From assembly GCA_020881915.1 (NCBI GenBank), contig JAJFPB010000001.1:5208001-5272000 (forward strand): 64,000 bases of DNA, written 5' to 3'. Shown piece after piece: positions 12,385-25,666 of the stretch; positions within the stretch are counted from its first letter, which is position 1; every line of letters starts with the position of its first letter. The DNA is from Paramyrothecium sp. XJ0827 (taxonomy: Eukaryota > Ascomycota > Sordariomycetes > Hypocreales > Stachybotryaceae). The notes below the pieces were generated by a model, which was given only the letters and a program-made list of their open reading frames with translations, searched no databases and had not been told where the DNA came from. A program made the position numbers and the translations under genes.

Positions 12385-13685
12385 TCAACCCGCCTTCTCG
12401 GCGTCAATCTCTCTCCGGATCTGATCCAGGACCTGCGACCTTGTCGTCAGGTGCGCTTCCAAACCCTCGACCTGCTCCTTGACCGTCTGCAGATCTTCTG
12501 CTATGCCCTTCAAGCTACCGCCCACCGCGCTCTTGCCCGTGCCCTCTTCCAGCTCCCGCAGCTCCTTGCGCTTGTAGTCGAGCAGCTGCTCCAGCTCCTT
12601 CTTGACCAGGGCGGGCTTGGAGTCTCTTTTTCCCCCGCGCCGCCTCTCCGCAACCTCCTCGACCTTGTTCATCTTCTCCTCCAGGTCTTGCAGCTGCCGC
12701 CTCAGCCGGACCTCCTCCCAGTCCTCTGTCTTCTCGGTGGAGAAGTCGGTACCCTGGGTCTTGAAGCCGCTCCGGCCGAGGCGCGTCAGGTACTGGTCAC
12801 CAAACTTGGTCTTGCGACCGGTGGCGGTGGAGTCATCCGCTTTGGTGGCCCATCGCGACGTCTTTTGGTTGTCGACTTGATAATCGATCTTGTTGCGCTC
12901 GAAGCTCGATCGCAGTGAGGCGGGCACGGTGCGGGGTATGCGGAAGCCCTCATGTCGGTTGTTCAGGATGTGGAGGAATGCAAGGCAGGCGTCCTTGTTG
13001 ATCGTGGAAGACGCGGAAGGGTTGATGAGATTCCAAGCGGAGCGAATGTCGGTGTCGGGGACATCCAGCGACTCGTATAGATCCTCAAAAGCGGAGACTT
13101 GCAGCTAGCTTAGCAAATAGATCCAGCGTAGAGGATGGCAGCGATGTAGACTCACAAGATACCTCTCCGCGCATGTCTCGATTCTCTTGGTAAATCTGCT
13201 CGTACTTGGACTTGTCTTGGGGTTTCATGTACCAATCGAAGCCATCCTTGAGCCCGGGGGTGTCCGAGTCGTCGTCGACCTGCTCGAACTGCACTTGCTT
13301 GCCCGTCAGGGCCCGGTTGGCTTGCACGAGATGCGCCTTCGACTCGGGCACCAGCCAGTCGGGCAAGGTTGTCGGGACATCTGCGTATTCCTGGGAGATG
13401 ATGATGTGAGCTTCGGAATCGCCAATCCAGGCAGCGGAAATGACCTACTCCGTTGAGAATGTCGAAAATGACCCTCATGGCCACGCAGAACTCTTCAAAG
13501 TCGAGGTTTCCGTCATTGTCAACGTCGGCCAGGTCCCATACCCGCTCCAGCTGGTCGTCTCGGAGACCACTGTTCTTGAGGACGGGAGCGGCTTGCTCGC
13601 CAGTCAGGAACTGCCCGCCGCCGGTCCGGGTGGAGAAGATGTTCCAATACGTCTCAATCTCCTTGGCTTCGATCTTGGGAGGCAT
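12385..13685 (-). CDS. end3: End3 actin-cytoskeleton/endocytosis regulator, 3 exons
   Basis: Exons on the minus strand are 13685-13449, 13390-13156 and 13097-12385, giving about 394 aa. The N-terminal EH domain has an EF-hand loop [14 protein letters not shown] second EH-like region follows ([43 protein letters not shown]). The C-terminus is a long coiled coil rich in Glu, Lys and Leu ([14 protein letters not shown] and [20 protein letters not shown]). End3 is part of the Pan1-Sla1-End3 coat at cortical actin patches and is needed for endocytosis. The second splice (t|GTGAGT to AAG|tc) was chosen because it rebuilds GEVSF, the alternatives giving stop codons. Length matches the family. Its start faces idi1 across 1.27 kb. 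Confidence 0.93.
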
Positions 13686-14950
13686 GGCTGCGGCGAGGGC
13701 GAGACGTCCGGGTGCGCGGATAGCTTCTGGGGGGAGGGATCAGGGGAGGGTCGGTACCAGAACCCACTTTGGGCCGTGGGCAAGGGGATGGCCGTCTGGC
13801 GCGATTCAGAGAAGAAACCCGTGGCCGGCTTCCTGGTGCGACCGGCAGCGTGATGCAGAGGCAGGCTTGTCTTGTCTTGGTCTTGTCGGAAGAAGCCAGG
13901 CGATAAGCTGTGCGTGCGCGTGCGCGAGTGGACTGGACGTACGTACGTCAGTGGGCAAAGTTCCCCAGCCTCGCACGGAGTGGGTTCACTGTTGGTGGCA
14001 CACGAGCCAGGCCATCCGGCCCCCAATTGGGCGATAGACGTCCCGGTACCCTCTGGCCCGCATTAGCAGCACCAGGTACCTGATCCATTATCTAACATCG
14101 CTTCTAGACACGGGTGATGAGACTTGAAGTTGTAAGTCACCACGAAGGGGAATCGACAGAGTAACACAACAGCGGATCATTCCGAAACAACTGTGTGGAA
14201 GAGGTGACTACGGCAGCTGGAAAGCTTAGGCCCGGGTGTTTGAACACAGTCAGGTGCAATAAACCGTGGTCTGGCACCTCAGCTCGTCACTTCAGCTCCG
14301 GAGGCGGCGGTCAAACAGAACAGTTCTAGGAGCCGTGGCTGCGGCGCTGTGCAACCATGGGAAGAAAGATACCTTAGACAAGACTGCTCAGAAAACCATT
14401 ACATGAATCAGCCCAAGTATACGCGACGTCATTGGGTTCTCGGTCCATCCGCGAGCCTGCCACGACATGCTGTTCAAAATGGCTGTGTTTCTGCCGTCTG
14501 ACGCAGGAAAGAGAATAAACTCAACAATCAATGCTCCGAACGCAACGCAAGACCGTCGGCGGGTTTGTGGAGCTCCATTGCCCGTTGTGGAAGGGTTCTG
14601 GCTGGATCCGACAGGTACCTGAACTTAGGTTGTTCAGCACCACACGAGGAGGTTGTTGGAGGGGGGAGACGGTACCTTTTTCTGGTGTGGAGGGGTCCCC
14701 TAACGTTAGGGGCGGGACAATTTGGCGCCCAGAGTTCATTTGGAGGGGCAAAATGGTTTCCGACTCCCTAACCGTGGATAAAAAGCCAACGGCTATTAAG
14801 GCCCGCCACCGCTTCGCTTCGCTTCCCATCGACAAGAAGCCCCGGGACACGGCAGCTCCTATATTCGCCCGCGCTGACCGTTGGACATTGACGCGCGCAT
14901 CCTAACTCTCCACCATCACCACTTGATCCCCAGTGTCGCAAGTAGCCATC
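13686..14950. other. shared divergent promoter region of end3 and idi1
   Basis: No gene is supported. The region holds the two 5' leaders and four copies of the GGTACC hexamer (14045, 14075, 14614, 14671). The last 60 bases before idi1 are rich in CACC/CATC, a common fungal leader composition. Confidence 0.45.
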
Positions 14951-15901
<951 letters not shown>

Positions 15902-16730
15902 GAGCCGTGCGGTGAAGGGGAGGGGCCGCGGTGATGCTGGTCGAGCCGCTTCGACAGGACCGCCGTCATCATTATTAAACTTGTGGGGTGTGCTTGGGCG
16001 TACGGGGAATATAAATGACAATGCTCGGGGTGTATGGGCTGGGTTTGCTGCGTATAGATATCCGCTCGGATTGCCGACCTCTAGGCCGGGACCGAGGACG
16101 AGCCTGCTTATCCTGAAAATAACATCACCTTCTATAATTACAACCACGGGTGTTGAGCTGCTTGACCCGCGATGAACAAACGCGGGCCTGCTTTTGCTTG
16201 CAGCTATGGTACGCAATGGTTTTTGCGCAGATGCCGAGAGGTAAAGCTGTTGCATAGTCGCCGTCTCTTACTCCCCGGTTCGGGCTTCGGGGCCTCGGGA
16301 CTCCACTGCCCATGAGCTTTTCTTGCTGCATGTCTGACATGGAATTGTGACTGCCGCCTATTGCTGGCCTATTAGCAATTGGAGCTTAGTATCAATTTAA
16401 ACCGTGTTTGTAATGCCGGTGCCGCCTGTTCACATAGTTGACCAATATCTGGAATTATCAATGCGTCCAGTCTGGTTTCAGTCTCGTCCGAGGCATGGAT
16501 GCTGGATTGGGTGATGACTAGATCGGAGTTTTTCTTGATTATTTTCTTGGCTCGGATGAAAAGAAGTTCATGATAATATTGTCTACCGACACATATCTCG
16601 TCAGTCGTTTGATAGGACACTCAAGTTGCCTATCCATTCCTTTGCCAGCTTCCCATTTCTAGCCTCTCCAATTCCTCCAGATTCGAGGACCCAAGGCTCT
16701 AGGTTACAACGTTCCCACAATCGATCATAA
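15902..16730. other. intergenic region between convergent idi1 and ssb2
   Basis: It contains the 3' ends of both genes and no supported gene. It is more AT-rich than the flanking exons; no further signal was recognised. Confidence 0.4.
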
Positions 16731-17713
16731 TCAATACTCCAGAATGGCCCACGTCTCGTCATCGACAGTTGTGTAGATCAAGCCTTGGCCCAGCAATTCG
16801 TCCGCCGCGCTCAGTACATCCCGCAGGGCCATGCCCGTTGATTTGGTCACCACGCTCAGGTTAATACCCTCATTGCCGCCGGGCGTATTATTCATAAACG
16901 TGAACATCTTTTTGGCGTTCGGACCGCATCCCGAGAGTTTGCTGGGAGCCTGGCCGCCTGCTGCTGCACCGGCGCCGCCAGCGTAATCGCCGCCGTCGAC
17001 GAACATGCTATCTCCGTCGGCGGCGGCTCCATTCTGGGCGCCGAGCGGGCCGCGGGTGTGGAAGAGATGAACGTACGTCGACTCGAGCATGTGGTAGTTG
17101 ACTTCGTTGTAGTCCGGAACCTGACGCAGGTCGTGGGAGAAGACGCTGCGCTTGTTGTTGGCGGCCTTGATGTTGCCCGTTACGCGAACATACGAGTCGA
17201 GCTCAAACGTTTGTTGAGGCTCATCCTGCTTGTCGTGGTTGATCCACTTCGCCACATCGATTTCGCCAGTGCCGTCGCCGATCCGGTAGTTTATGACGGT
17301 AGACTGCGGTGTGGCCCTTCGTACTTGGCCGACGACGGTGATCAGACTTGCGGGCGCGCCATCGATTTTGAATTCGGAGCCGTTGTACGTCTCCTCTGCA
17401 TCGTATATCTGCTTGATGGTAACCGGCCGTAGGGATTCGTTCTATGTTTGATAACAGACGGGTCAGCCGATGAAGCAAGGTGACGGCAAGCAACGGGCTG
17501 CGTTCGAAAATGCGTTGGGGAAAGCCTACCTTTCCTCGCGGACCGGCTCCCTCGCCGCCCTGACTGCCCTGCTGTGAACCAGCAAAGAAGCCGCCAGACT
17601 CGTTACCGCCGAAGCCAGACTTGGTATACCCGCCGTAAGCAGCTGTGGGATAAGTCGTGTCAGTAGGTTTTCATGCCGATCGAGAGGGGGTCGTGGTTGG
17701 TAGCCATACACAT
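16731..17713 (-). CDS. ssb2: replication protein A 32-kDa-type subunit (RPA2), 3 exons with a 4-nt first exon
   Basis: Minus-strand exons are 17713-17710 (ATGT only), 17642-17530 and 17441-16731, giving about 275 aa beginning MSAYGGYTKSGFGG. The Gly/Ser-rich N-terminus with SQQ/SQG sites matches the phosphorylated tail of RPA2. Residues about 50-170 are the OB fold (SLRPVTIKQIYDAEE, ITVVGQVRRATPQST, INYRIGDGTGEIDVAKW, VRVTGNIK). The C-terminal winged-helix domain runs from about 200 (NLSVVTKSTGM, VLSAADELLGQGLIYTTVDDETWAILEY). RPA coats single-stranded DNA in replication, recombination and repair. The tiny first exon is an inference: it gives the expected family start, uses GTATGG/CACAG splice sites and removes an in-frame stop. 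An ACGCGT box lies 64 bp upstream. Confidence 0.93.
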
Positions 17714-17776
17714 TATGTTTGATATTTGTGGTGATGAAAATGTCGACTTCCGATCAGCGCGTGCATCGGCCGGGAG

Positions 17777-17782
17777 ACGCGT
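17777..17782 (-). promoter_or_regulatory. MCB-like hexamer (ACGCGT) upstream of ssb2
   Basis: On the ssb2 strand it reads AAAACGCGTCT, 64 bp upstream of the start codon. MCB elements bind MBF (Swi6 with a Mbp1/Res-type partner) and drive G1/S expression of replication genes in yeasts. The site is seen directly; function in this fungus is inferred. Confidence 0.45.
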
Positions 17783-18344
17783 TTTGTCGCGACCTGGTTT
17801 AATTGAAGGCAGCAGAAGCTACTGCCCCACGCTGACACAGCGACTCCCCACCTTTATGTGCCCCAGCTAGTCTGGCTACCTACCCTGAACGTACCTCCAC
17901 GGAGCTTCACGTACGCCCTCTTGGCCAGAGTCAACGGTTTGGGGGTCGACGACTGATAATCTGTGTTCTATCTATGTCATCGAGTATTAAAACTGGTATG
18001 TTCACCATTCATTCCCATCCCGTCGTTTGCCAGGGTATCCCAACACTCTTACGCCGGGCAATGGAACTAGCCGATGGAAACTTTGGCAGCGTATCGTACG
18101 GACGTCTGTAGTGCGCGACACCATACGTTAGTAGATCAATCACAAGCTCGAGCACAACGCCACACGAACAGTCTTCACACTCAGCGATCGGGGTTACTAA
18201 GAAAACTCTCACAGGTGACCAAACCTCAAGGTCGGGATGAACGGGCTTCATTGCTGTATCCTGCACCTTTTAGCAAGTACAAGATTGCCGTTCGCCCCAG
18301 ATTCACAAGCTGTGCTAGCGGCGCGAGTATCCGAGCAGCTAAAC

Positions 18345-18420
18345 AAGGTACTAGGTACCTTGTCTTGCCTGCAGCAGGTACCTGAGATACAGCAAGGTAC
18401 CAAGTAGTAGCTAAGGTACC
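18345..18420. repeat. cluster of GGTACC-core palindromic motifs
   Basis: Within about 75 bp there are four GGTACC hexamers, most inside an AAGGTACC or AGGTACCT context, plus partial copies (AAGGTACT). They are imperfectly spaced, so this is not a strict tandem array. Similar clusters recur in other intergenic parts of the window. Confidence 0.7.
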
Positions 18421-18755
18421 CGCATGTGCATGGCGACGAACACTACCTGGCAGTACGTACCCTAGCCCCCAACTTTAGCCTCGGTTCCGTTCGATGGCCA
18501 GAGCCAAGGTCCGGGGGTGACGACGTTGTTCTGGCCCTGAACCTCAAATCCGATATACCCCATGCTTCTGAACGCCGACCTCGTCCATGATACCTCCTTT
18601 CTCGTTCCACACTTGCTCTTGACACCATCTTTGTCTGCTTTTTTCCTTCCACAACCTCCGCGCAACGCATTCTGCCGTAGCAGTCAGATTCATACACATC
18701 AGCTGCTTGCCATTATTATCTCCGAGTGCACATCTTCTGATTCTGGATCATCAAC

Positions 18756-21700
18756 ATGGGACGGTCACAAACGGCCAGCCTACCTTTCATACCACTTGCG
18801 CGAGGATCCGTCCTTCTCCCCGGTCTAGTGCAGCGAATCATTGTCACGTCGAACCGACCCGATATCCCAGCCCTCCTCGCCCACGTGTACGAGCGCGCCG
18901 CCACAAAAGGCCCCGAAGGCCGCATCGATGCCATTCCCATCGCTTGCGTCCCTCTCTCGTCTCCCTTGATAGGGCCTAATGGCCAACTACTCATCAACAA
19001 TGGGGAAGAGATAGACGACTCACAGGAGGAGATAAATCCCGGGGAGGCCAAGAAGGACGATTTATTCACATTCGGCGTTGCCGCCAAGATCATCGGCATC
19101 GACGGCCGTGGCACCGGGGAGTTTGCCCTTCGCGTCGAAGGCACATCCCGAGTCAGGATCGATGCTGTATCTCGCGAACGACCCTTCTTCGAAGGAAAAG
19201 TCACACACTTCACGGATGAAGGTATAGTTTGGCCACCCATGACGTCTACGAAAGTCACCCCTACTAATGCTCCATGCTGTAGCCAACGCCTCGGATAAAC
19301 AACTACAGGATCTGTTCGAATTGCTCAAGGTTCGATCACGAGAGCTCATAACCATACTGCGAATAACTTCCTTGCTTCCACGCGCCAAAAACACCATCGG
19401 TCTTCCGCCAGCAGTTACGAAGCGATTGGACATGCTCATCGCCAAACGGGAGATCGACGAGGCCGGACGCTTGGCTGACTTTATGGCAAACCTAGTGGAA
19501 GCTTCACACGAGGAGAAGCTCGAAGTTCTGGCTGCACTGGATGTCAAAGTTCGCCTCACTAAGGTAATCGAACTGCTTGAGCGCCAGGTTGGCGGAATCA
19601 AAAATAGCTTCAAGATTACAACATTTACATCCATTCCGGTCCAGATCCTAGATCGTCTCAATGACTCTGGCAACCGAAAACCCGGTGCAGGCCCCAACCT
19701 GCCTGGCATGACCTTCGTGGCACCTCCAGGGCAGTCACCGGGCGGCAACGACCAGAATGAGGACCAGGAAGCGAGCGAGTTGGACGAGCTCAAGAGAAAA
19801 CTTGCCGCAGCAAATCTACCGGCCGAGGTTTCCAAGACTGTGGACAGGGAACTCCGCCGTCTTCAAAAAATGATGCCTGCGAACCAAGAGTACCAAGTCA
19901 CTCGTAACTGGCTGGAGACCTTATCGGAGATTCCTTGGGCGGCTGTTACTGAGGACCGCTTGGGCCCAGAGACTCTGGTGAGGGCTCGGAAACAACTAGA
20001 CGAGGATCACTACGGCCTCGAAAAGGTGAAGAAGAGGTTGATTGAATACCTAGCTGTCCTCAGGCTGAAGCAGTCCATTGCAGAGGAGGTCGAGGATAAG
20101 ATACGCAAGGCCGAGGTCGAGGCTGGACTGAACACCGGCGAGACCAGAGACGACGATGATGGTTCGAAGCCAGTTGCCTTAGAACCCCCAGAGTCGGATT
20201 CCGCGAAACTGCAGATTCTGAAGTCGCAGCGGGTTGTTGATAAATCACCGATCCTGCTTCTTATTGGCCCACCCGGTGTTGGCAAGACGAGTCTTGCCAA
20301 GTCAGTGGCGACGGCACTGGGCCGTAAATTCCACCGCATTTCGCTTGGCGGTGTTCGAGATGAAGCAGAAATCCGCGGCCACCGGAGGACTTACGTTGCA
20401 GCCATGCCTGGACTCGTCGTTCAGGGGCTAAGGAAGGTCGGGGTCGCAAACCCGGTCTTCCTGCTGGATGAGATTGACAAGATCGGCATGGCGAGCGTGC
20501 ACGGAGACCCCTCGGCGGCCATGCTCGAGGTTTTGGACCCTGAGCAGAACCATGCGTTCCATGATCATTATGTCGGCATGCCTATTGATCTTTCCAAGAT
20601 CCTCTTCATTGCAACTGCCAACAACCTTGACACCATTCCACCGCCACTACTGGATCGCATGGAGATGATATTCATTCCAGGGTACACAACTTTGGAAAAA
20701 CGTCACATTGCCACGCAGCACTTGATTCCCAAACAGATACGGGTAAACGCATTGGCTGAGGACCAAGTCCTTTTCGGCCAGGACGTTGTGTCAAAAATTA
20801 TCGAATCTTATACCCGCGAATCGGGCGTCCGCAACCTTGAACGGGAGATTGGATCAGTTTGCCGTGCCAAAGCCGTCGAGTACGCTGAAGCCAAGGATGG
20901 TGGCCAGCTCGAATCCTACAAGCCCGAGCTTCATGTTGAAGACATTGAGCGAATATTGGGTATCGAAAAGTTCGAGGAGGAAATTGCCGAAAAGACGAGC
21001 AGGCCTGGCATCGTGACCGGGCTTGTGGCTTACAGTTCCGGCGGAAATGGAAGTATTCTTTTCATCGAAGTGGCAGACATGCCCGGCAATGGCAGAGTGC
21101 AGCTGACTGGAAAACTGGGAGATGTGCTCAAGGAAAGTGTCGAAGTGGCCTTGACCTGGGTGAAGGCTCACGCATATGAGCTGGGACTAACATCGAAGCC
21201 TACCATTGACATCATGAAGGACCGGAGCATTCATGTTCACTGCCCTTCAGGGGCAATACCTAAAGACGGCCCCAGCAGTGGGATCGGCCAGGCGATTGCA
21301 CTGATTTCCCTGTTCTCGGGCAAGCCTGTACCACCAACTATGGCTATGACTGTACGATCAACCAGCCTTTCCCGTTGGACTCCCAAACGCTAACGTGAAC
21401 CATGACAATAGGGTGAAATCTCACTTCGAGGACGAGTCACCGCTGTCGGAGGCATCAAAGAGAAACTCATTGGCGCCCTGCGAGCTGGTGTCAAGACTGT
21501 GCTACTGCCAGCACAGAACCGCAAAGACGTGAAGGACCTGCCGCAAGAGGTCAAGGATGGACTGCAGATCCTCCATGTCAGGTAAGCCGTCCCCATCTGC
21601 TGCTTGGTGGTATCACGGCATCACATCATTCCAACCAACCCCGGGGTCTCGTGTAACTGACCATGTCCCGTAAATTAGCCACATCTGGGAGGCGATCAGG

Positions 21701-21766
21701 TTAGTATGGCCTGATTCGAGCTGGGCGAGCGACAGCAACTACGCCGGCATCGAAAGTCGACTTTGA
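18756..21766 (+). CDS. peroxisomal Lon protease (Lon2 type), 4 exons
   Basis: Exons 18756-19221, 19283-21351, 21412-21581 and 21679-21766 encode about 930 aa. The N-terminal substrate-binding Lon domain ([17 protein letters not shown] onward) is followed by an AAA+ module with Walker [10 protein letters not shown] near residue 484 and Walker B FLLDEIDK near 548. The C-terminal protease domain carries the Ser in KDGPSSG (near 820) and the catalytic Lys in GGIKEK (near 861), forming the Ser-Lys dyad. There is no mitochondrial presequence, and the protein ends ESRL, a PTS1-type tripeptide SRL. That identifies the peroxisomal form, which degrades misfolded matrix proteins and assists peroxisome turnover. 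The short last exon, which carries the PTS1, depends on the 97-bp intron being spliced. Confidence 0.95.
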
Positions 21767-24660
21767 GGCGCCACAGCTTTCGACCATCGGATGAGGGGCT
21801 TTGGTCTACGTTAGACCCCTCGTCACAGACTGGGAGTGGGTGCCCCAGAGACAAACAAGCAACATGGCTGGCTGCATCTGCCATCCTTCCGGTAGCGCAG
21901 AAGAATCGCTGCGAGATCGATCTTCAGGTGTGCTAGGGTTAAGATCATTGCAGCTAGGGGACCGCCGTGTCGGAATCATGGCTTGCTTTCTTTGATCAGC
22001 CCTGATGGCGTGTCAGGCAAAGCAGGCATGCAGGGACGGGAATCTGGAGGCGAGCGAGTCAAGGATATTGTGGCACTTTGTGGCCAAGAAGAAATTCAAG
22101 TCATGTCTCGGCTCATGTCGAGTGGGTAGACCAAGACACGCCCATTTCGTTGTGTGAGACGCCTGCACGGGGGAGCCATGTGCTGCAGCGCCGAACACAT
22201 GGCTGCGCGCAAGAGACATTAGCGAGGCTGGTGTCCGAGTACCTTATTTACCGAGAGGCGGTGGTGCGTGGTGCAACGGCTACGCAGGGAGGACAGCAGC
22301 ATGAGCACATGCGTGGCAAAAGCATTGTGAAATCGTGTAAGCTTCTGCGAGTGTCTTGATACGTTATTTTTTTTTTTTGTATTTATCCCCACTTTGAGAG
22401 CGCCCCAAGGAATCATGTTTGGCGATGGAGCCCGTCTTTACAATGTACTTGATGGCGCAGTGGCTGGCTGGGCATTCCCCATTCTCGCACCAAAAAGGCC
22501 CGGGTCTTTGTTCCGAGGTGTAGAATAAGCCTTTGTCTCACTTTTTCACGTGGACTCACCGAAGTGGTGTAAATAACGCGAGAAACAATCGGATTGCCCT
22601 GATAGAAACAAGCATGATGCTAGCTGCAGGCCAGAATCAGGTGGCGGAGGGATTGCGCATGGCAAACGGCACAGGTCTGAGCCTCTGACAACGTGTTTCG
22701 AGCAGCGAAGTTGCTTTTTGCAAAGCATTCAAGTCCTTCAATGGTGTGTCCAATGCCATGCAATACCTCGGGCCCGAAAAGATGTCAGCTTCGATGAGTC
22801 CATCACCCTCGTACGATAATTCAGCAGAGGGCACAATCCATCAACGTAACCGAGCTCAGCTCCAACCGGTCGTGCAGCAAATGGACGCTAGGGTAGTAGG
22901 TGCTGGCTGCGTCACTTGCTTAGGACGGCGGTGACAAATTTTCAACTAATCCTCCTCTTGCTTGTGAACTCGCAATTTCGGAACTTGGGCAGACCAATAG
23001 ATAGTCAAGGCAGTTTCGATTGTGCTCAAGGTTGCGGGCCCCACTAAAGGCTTCTCTAACAAGTGTGCTGCAATTAGGACAAGACGGGAATATCCAACCA
23101 CAGGACTGGGGTCGTTAATTGCACAGTGGAACCAAGCGCCAAGGACATGTAATCATGGGCCAAAACTCATCAGACACACGATGAAGTAATGGGCAGCATG
23201 CAAAATCGGTCTGCCCGCAGCGGTGACGACGTTGGATACGTTCGACCGACAGTTGATACCTCATGCCTCATCGGGCACATGAAACAGCTCGGCATTGCGT
23301 TTTCTACCAGGAACTACGGCAGTTGTCCGTTCGCGCGTATAGCCCACACGTAGAGTTGTCTGAGCATGAGTAACAGTTTCAGCAGCGCTGGTATCCTCAC
23401 TAGCCCAGGAAAGAGCAGTGGGTGTGGTGAGGTGACCTTGTCTATATCAACCGGGGTGTTATAGGCGAGAAGATCGGCTGCAGCCAAACCCGGTGTCTCG
23501 TTCGTCCCATCTGGCGCAAATGCGTACAAGCGAATGTTACACTCCTTCCGAAGTCGGGTCCAGGCACACCCGAGCTATGAACCAATCTGCCGGGAACACA
23601 TGGTGTCACGGGGCGGCTTCTTGCAGCTTGGACCTTTGGGGATCGTACGGAAGCTGGTGGCCACGGATGCTTTTGGCTGTTCATGCCATGCGGATGGCTT
23701 GGGCTATCGTTCGCACCGACCACCCTGCAATCCGGCCATGGTTTTCTACCAACCCATTTGTCCAGGTCTGAGAATTTTATGGGTTGAGCTGATGTTGTAT
23801 CGCACGCAACCTAGGGCCAGGGAGGCAAATTTAAGATACGGTGGTGTTTACTGCAAAGCTCGATCGGGTGTCGCAAGCCTGATACGTGCTCGCCGTCGGA
23901 TTCTTGCCTCCCTCCGAGTTCAAGGCCATGCCAAACTGGGATGAAAGTTGCATGGGTGGAGAAAAAGGAAATTCTCCGTGTGGCCACAAGATGAGGCGAT
24001 TGACAAGGGCTAAATGCGTCGAACCTGGCAGCATCAAGCCTGAGGGAAATGAACAGGCTGGGGTCGAGCGCAGCCAAAACGAGCGAAGAAAGCGAAATAT
24101 CAGCTTGGGGGGCTACCGTTGAAGGTCGTGACAGGAAGCCACACATGAGGTGGCGCTCTGCTCCAGTGCAACCTTTGTTTCGCACACGCCATTGACCAGG
24201 CGCACCGTTGCTGCCAAGTTCTCACTGTCGTCGTCTCCATCGGACTCGCTTTGATTCTTCGGGTTCTCATACATGGACGCTAGGCTGGTGCCCCGTCAAT
24301 ACGTGCGTGGGAGGTAGGTTTAATGGCATCTCGTATAGCAAACATTGAAACGGGTCCACCAGCGCTTTTCGTCTCAGGAAAGGCAAGTATTTTGAGGTCG
24401 ACGCAAATATAGGCGGGGGTGGGACAGAACACCTGCCCAGACACGCCTTGTGGGACTAAAGTCGGCCTTTGCAATGGAGCAGACATGGCATCGCACGATG
24501 ATACAGTTGATGCAAAATTAATGTGTGGGTTTTGCCCCCCTACCCTTCTTGATGGGAGGTTAGAGGAGGATGCGATGCAACAACCACATTTCCGAGGAAG
24601 TGTGACCACGTCTCTATGGGTTCGGAGGCTGGCACCAAACAGGGCAGCCGGGGCGGAGTG

Positions 24661-24710
24661 AAGTGGAGGAAGTGGAAGTGAAAGTGGAAGTGAAAAGGAA
24701 AAGAAGAAGT
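24661..24710. repeat. imperfect GGAAGTG purine repeat
   Basis: Repeats of GTGGAAGTGAAA-like units form an all-purine/T tract on the plus strand; copies are imperfect. It lies in the gene-poor region, just before two GGTACC motifs. Confidence 0.6.
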
Positions 24711-25023
24711 GTAAGCGACAACCAGAGTGGCAACTGCCCATGACTTGACCTCTTTCCTACCAACAACTAACTTAAGTAAGGTAAGTAGGTAAGGTACCTT
24801 GGGGAAGGAATTTCAAGGCAGCTATCGTAAGGTACCTTACCTTAGCTCTCCATAGATTGTCTTTTCCTTCCCTCTCCTTCCAGACCGCTGGTTCCTAGGA
24901 GCATGTGCCAAACAAGCAGAGTCGTACATGCATCCCTAACTTAGATGAACCAAGAGCAGCGACAGGCAGGTACGGAATGATTGCGAGAATAGGGAGAGCC
25001 ACAGCTCCATGTCACCCATCCCT

Positions 25024-25044
25024 TGACCATGACCATGACCATGG
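25024..25044. repeat. short CCATGA microsatellite
   Basis: Three to four copies of the hexamer GACCAT/CCATGA in a row in the gene-poor region. Confidence 0.65.
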
Positions 25045-25640
25045 CCTTAGACCCATGCCTCTTCACATCCCTTCATGTGATTTCCGGAAATTTAGATTGA
25101 TTGCAATCTTCTCATCCCCCACCTCATCGAAAGGATAGGGTAAAGAGTGCGGGATGGGATGGGATGCCATCGCCCCTGGGCCACGTTGCGATCTGGTCCG
25201 TGCCACTGTCGAAAGGACGCTCCCGCTCCGGCCACACCCTCCTGGCCCTCTTCACCAATCCAAGTCCTCCTGGATCGTGACGCTCTATTTGTCGAGTTTG
25301 AGGTCCTAGGAAATCGCCGAGAGCATACAGTAGAGGCACGCCCTGCTGGAAATTGCCCGTCAACCACTCGACTGCGCAGAAAACGCCTTGACTTCTGACG
25401 CCATGCCCCGCCCCGGACCCCGTCCCTTGAGACGCCGTAGCTGTTGTTGTATGTAGCTGTTGCTGCTGATCCAACAGTGTGGAGCGCACCATGCATGCCC
25501 TCCCGCCTGTCAAAAGTTGACTACTATACGCTACTCAGATGGCAACGGACGTCAAGACGGAAGTCATGCATGCATGTCGCGTACCGCCATTTCCACCCTG
25601 GCTAGGCATGTTTGAGACCCTTGCCGGCGATCCTTTTCCC

Positions 25641-25666
25641 GATGAGACGAGATGAGATGAGATGAA
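25641..25666. repeat. GATGA microsatellite
   Basis: Repeats of GATGA with one GACGA variant, five units long. Intergenic. Confidence 0.65.

Larger units (their letters stand above)
17714..18755. other. shared divergent promoter region of ssb2 and lon2
   Basis: No gene is supported. The region holds an ACGCGT hexamer near ssb2, a cluster of GGTACC-core motifs at about 18345-18420, a CCTCGG hexamer at 18479, and a C/T-rich leader close to the lon2 ATG. Confidence 0.45.

Noticed and set aside
19062..19835. 257-codon minus-strand frame opposite Lon
   Set aside because: Antisense shadow of the Lon coding sequence.
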